DNA of 64,000 nt from Stratiolaelaps scimitus (taxonomy: Eukaryota > Arthropoda > Arachnida > Mesostigmata > Laelapidae): the NCBI GenBank assembly GCA_019614645.1, contig JABWDB010000012.1, positions 930,001 through 994,000 on the forward strand, read 5' to 3'. The notes under the pieces were generated by a model. That model was not told the origin of the DNA and searched no databases. It was given only the letters and a program-made list of their open reading frames with translations. Shown one piece after another: positions 61,746 through 64,000 of the stretch. Numbering within the stretch: the stretch's first letter is position 1; every line of letters begins with the position of its first letter. The position numbers and the translations under genes were made by a program.

Positions 61746-61894
61746 GCATTCAAGCTGAAACCAAAAAGTGTGACCGATTAGCTTCTGATCTCCAATATGT
61801 TATGTGGCTTCAATTGTTCCGAGAGGTCACAATATTCGCTATCGTATTCGCTATCATATTCTTGATGGTTACAACTGTTCTCCAGCTACGGTGA
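61746..61894 (+). CDS. Candidate terminal exon of a tail-anchored protein
   Basis: After acceptor-like TTTAAATACAG, the frame encodes a polar helical part (ETKKCDRLASDLQYVMW). It then has one strongly hydrophobic segment (EVTIFAIVFAIIFLMVTTVL) and ends QLR. A C-terminal membrane helix after a charged helix is typical of tail-anchored proteins. Direct repeats inside the segment (TTCGCTATCGTATTCGCTATC) could inflate its hydrophobicity by chance. No upstream exon was found, so the gene is unidentified. Confidence 0.25.
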
Positions 61895-62912
61895 TACTTT
61901 CTTGAACGACCGGCTCGACCTTTAATCAACATAGCTATTGGAATTTATGTGACAATAAACTATCACAAAATGAGGTCCAGTGACACATAAGAATAGTAAA
62001 TTATTTAGTTTATTGTTGAATTATTATTTTATAAACGAAAAGTAGATCAGAATGAACCAACCCCTTATGGGACTGCAGTTATTGAATATATCTCAGGAGG
62101 GTCACTGATCAATAATTTCCCAAAGAGAATAATGCTAACAGCTGCAAACCCCTGTCTGTCATTGATACAGCCTACTATCACTGAGCAGGAAAATGGCAGA
62201 TGTGAGTGACGAAACAGATCGAGCGTATCTCTTCCGAAAAGTATTTTGATTGCATTCGCCATTTTCTCTGGCTTCAACGCAGCTTTTTCCCCTTCTATCC
62301 TACTTGTCTCTCTGCATTTTGCTATTTCGAGAACAGTTTTCTCGAGAAAAAAATGAGATCTTGACAAATTACCCTCGAGGATTGTCGCCAAATGGAGACA
62401 ACGCAGTAAAGCAGCTTGAGCATCAAGACAAAAATGCCTATGGCCGCTGAGGCGTAACAGACAAACTGGCATTCAACGGGACCACTCTGTCTCGGTGGGT
62501 GCTCACAAATTTGAGACGCTGTGTCATAACGAGTTCCGGGAGAGTTTGAGATATCGACAACGGTTGTTACTATTATTATTATCATTATTATTTGCAGTAT
62601 GCGTGACTTATATAAGAATCACGATGATAATATGTCATACAGTATAACTTTTTATAAACTTATATCGGAAAGTATACCATACTCTTTTTGCTAACGCAAT
62701 TTCACTGGAGATGGACGCAGCTGCTTCGGAGATGCCTGATACAATGGTATACCGGCAGTAAGCGAATGATTTCATGATTGATGGGAATTATAAAACACAA
62801 GCGAATTTCCCTGGAGAATGCTTTCGTGTGTTTAGGCATTTTAGGTCCCCTAATAAATGTTAGTTTTTTTTTTCTACCATGGTTTTCCAAGTTTCTTTGT
62901 TTCGTGGTTCAG

Positions 62913-62978
62913 AACTACGGAGAGCAAATCAGACGTCTGGAAGTCACACACGGTAGACCGCCGTCACCAAATTGCTTT
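62913..62978 (+). CDS. Candidate 66-base internal exon, unrecognised
   Basis: One of the best isolated splice-site pairs in the window. A long pyrimidine-rich tract ends in TTTCGTGGTTCAG, 22 full codons follow (NYGEQIRRLEVTHGRPPSPN, then CF), and then a perfect GTAAGT. Length is a multiple of three, so skipping or including it would keep the frame. A second frame is also open; one of the three has a stop. Which gene it belongs to cannot be told; its neighbours may lie beyond the right edge. Confidence 0.3.
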
Positions 62979-64000
62979 GTAAGTAAAACAAGCGAACACT
63001 ATGCTGTGCTTCTTCGTCATCATTTGTTCAAATGTCTAGTTCTGAAAGACAAAAGAAAAATTATAATTTTTAAAAGCAAAGTGCCTACTGCTCTCATTAG
63101 TGCTCACAAATAAGGACAATTCTGAGTACAAATCATCTCATAAATTGCAGCAGCCAATATGCTTTCAAACCACATTGTTTGAGATCATATTAAATACGAA
63201 AGTAATTGTAATTTCATTGTTACCCGCCGATGTCCGACGTATGATATTTATTAACAAACTTTTAAACGACTAAAAGGTCACTGTGATCTCGATTAGGTAA
63301 TCAAGATTTATGATCACCTATCGCAAGATGGGTGTGTAGCCACAACAATGGCTAAATTCAAGACTGCAACAGTTCCCCCTAGCAAACGTAGCAGGCACTA
63401 CTAAACGCTTCGATTTATGACGTTAATTATCGCCGCATTGTTTTCGTGGAATAAAAAAGTTGCCTCTATTCTTTACATTGCTCTCATGTGAGCCCGCATT
63501 ACTATAGCAGTTGAATAGCTTGCCGCGTGAATAATAGCTTTCTTTCATTGTTCTGTATTTTACTACCGAAATAACCTACGAACTCAGAAAGATCACCATG
63601 ATTCTCAGTGTCGCAGGTTTAAACAGAGAAATCCTTTCTCTTGATAGTGCCACTATTATTGTTTGCTGGCATCAGATAATGTTACCTCGCTTCTCTTGTG
63701 TCGGGAGACCCAAGAAAGATACATTCTCTCGAAATCTCGGGCAAGCTTGACTTGACAAGCAGCTTCCCTGAGATTTTGGACTTGATCTCACGGTTTCACA
63801 GATCAGATCGCAGGTCATGGAGGTGTCACCGGCTGACAGGATCGAGACGGCCGGTCTCACATAGCGTCGTGTTCGCTTGGTCTTTAATATATATATATAT
63901 ATATATAGGGGTGTCGCTTCTTTAAAACTGAGACATGAACAGAAAAAGGGAGAAGCAAACACTCTTCCAAAAATGGAGTGTATATATAATATATAAAGCC
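62979..64000. other. AT-rich right edge, no supported gene
   Basis: Contains a TA tract at about 63887-63907. The frames at 63672-63962 (minus) and 63698-63925 (plus) both run through it and are not credible as they stand. Confidence 0.4.

Noticed and set aside
1..64000. CRISPR array, phage or bacterial mobile element
   Set aside because: The tandem repeats found have no unique spacers, and the window is clearly eukaryotic.

Overview
This window is eukaryotic nuclear DNA. Coding blocks are interrupted by introns with GT and AG ends, intergenic stretches are long and AT-rich with many (TA)n tracts and triplet microsatellites, and there are tRNA-derived SINE-like repeats. There are no bacterial-style operons, no rRNA genes and no CRISPR array. 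Protein content and compact short introns suggest an arthropod. A mesostigmatid mite such as Varroa is my best guess from general character only; nothing in the window proves it.

Two genes are firmly recognised. On the minus strand at 16706-17779 is an intronless gene for an ACBD5-type acyl-CoA-binding protein: an N-terminal ACBP domain, an acidic FFAT-like motif, a disordered middle, a coiled coil and a C-terminal membrane anchor. This is the layout of the peroxisome-ER tether. On the plus strand, 56624-56935 joined to 57748-58029 encodes COQ10, the mitochondrial START-domain coenzyme Q-binding protein, with one 812-base intron and a YY1-type motif over its start codon. The two genes lie about 39 kb apart and have no evident functional link.

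Between them I propose, with low to moderate confidence, an unrecognised minus-strand multi-exon gene running from about 47.7 kb down to 26.05 kb. Ten open blocks have plausible splice sites and mutually compatible phases, giving about 603 codons. I could not name a family for it, and several blocks have competing ORFs on the other strand. Other isolated exon-like blocks (12.7, 25.7, 40.9, 49.8, 51.1, 54.7, 55.1, 61.8 and 62.9 kb) are listed with low confidence.

The repeat content is informative. A 36-bp hairpin unit is tandemly repeated five times at 1318-1507, and a 23-bp array lies at 13093-13195. Two 70-bp dispersed copies end identically in CTCTAGT. A tRNA-headed SINE is nested inside a second SINE-like repeat near 39.2-39.5 kb with a 9-bp target duplication. 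There is also an isolated 5' half of a tRNA-Tyr gene at 10129. GC-rich islands at 17.8-19.6, 50.9-51.7 and 61.4-61.6 kb may be promoters or 5' exons. The remaining sequence is AT-rich and shows no gene I can support.
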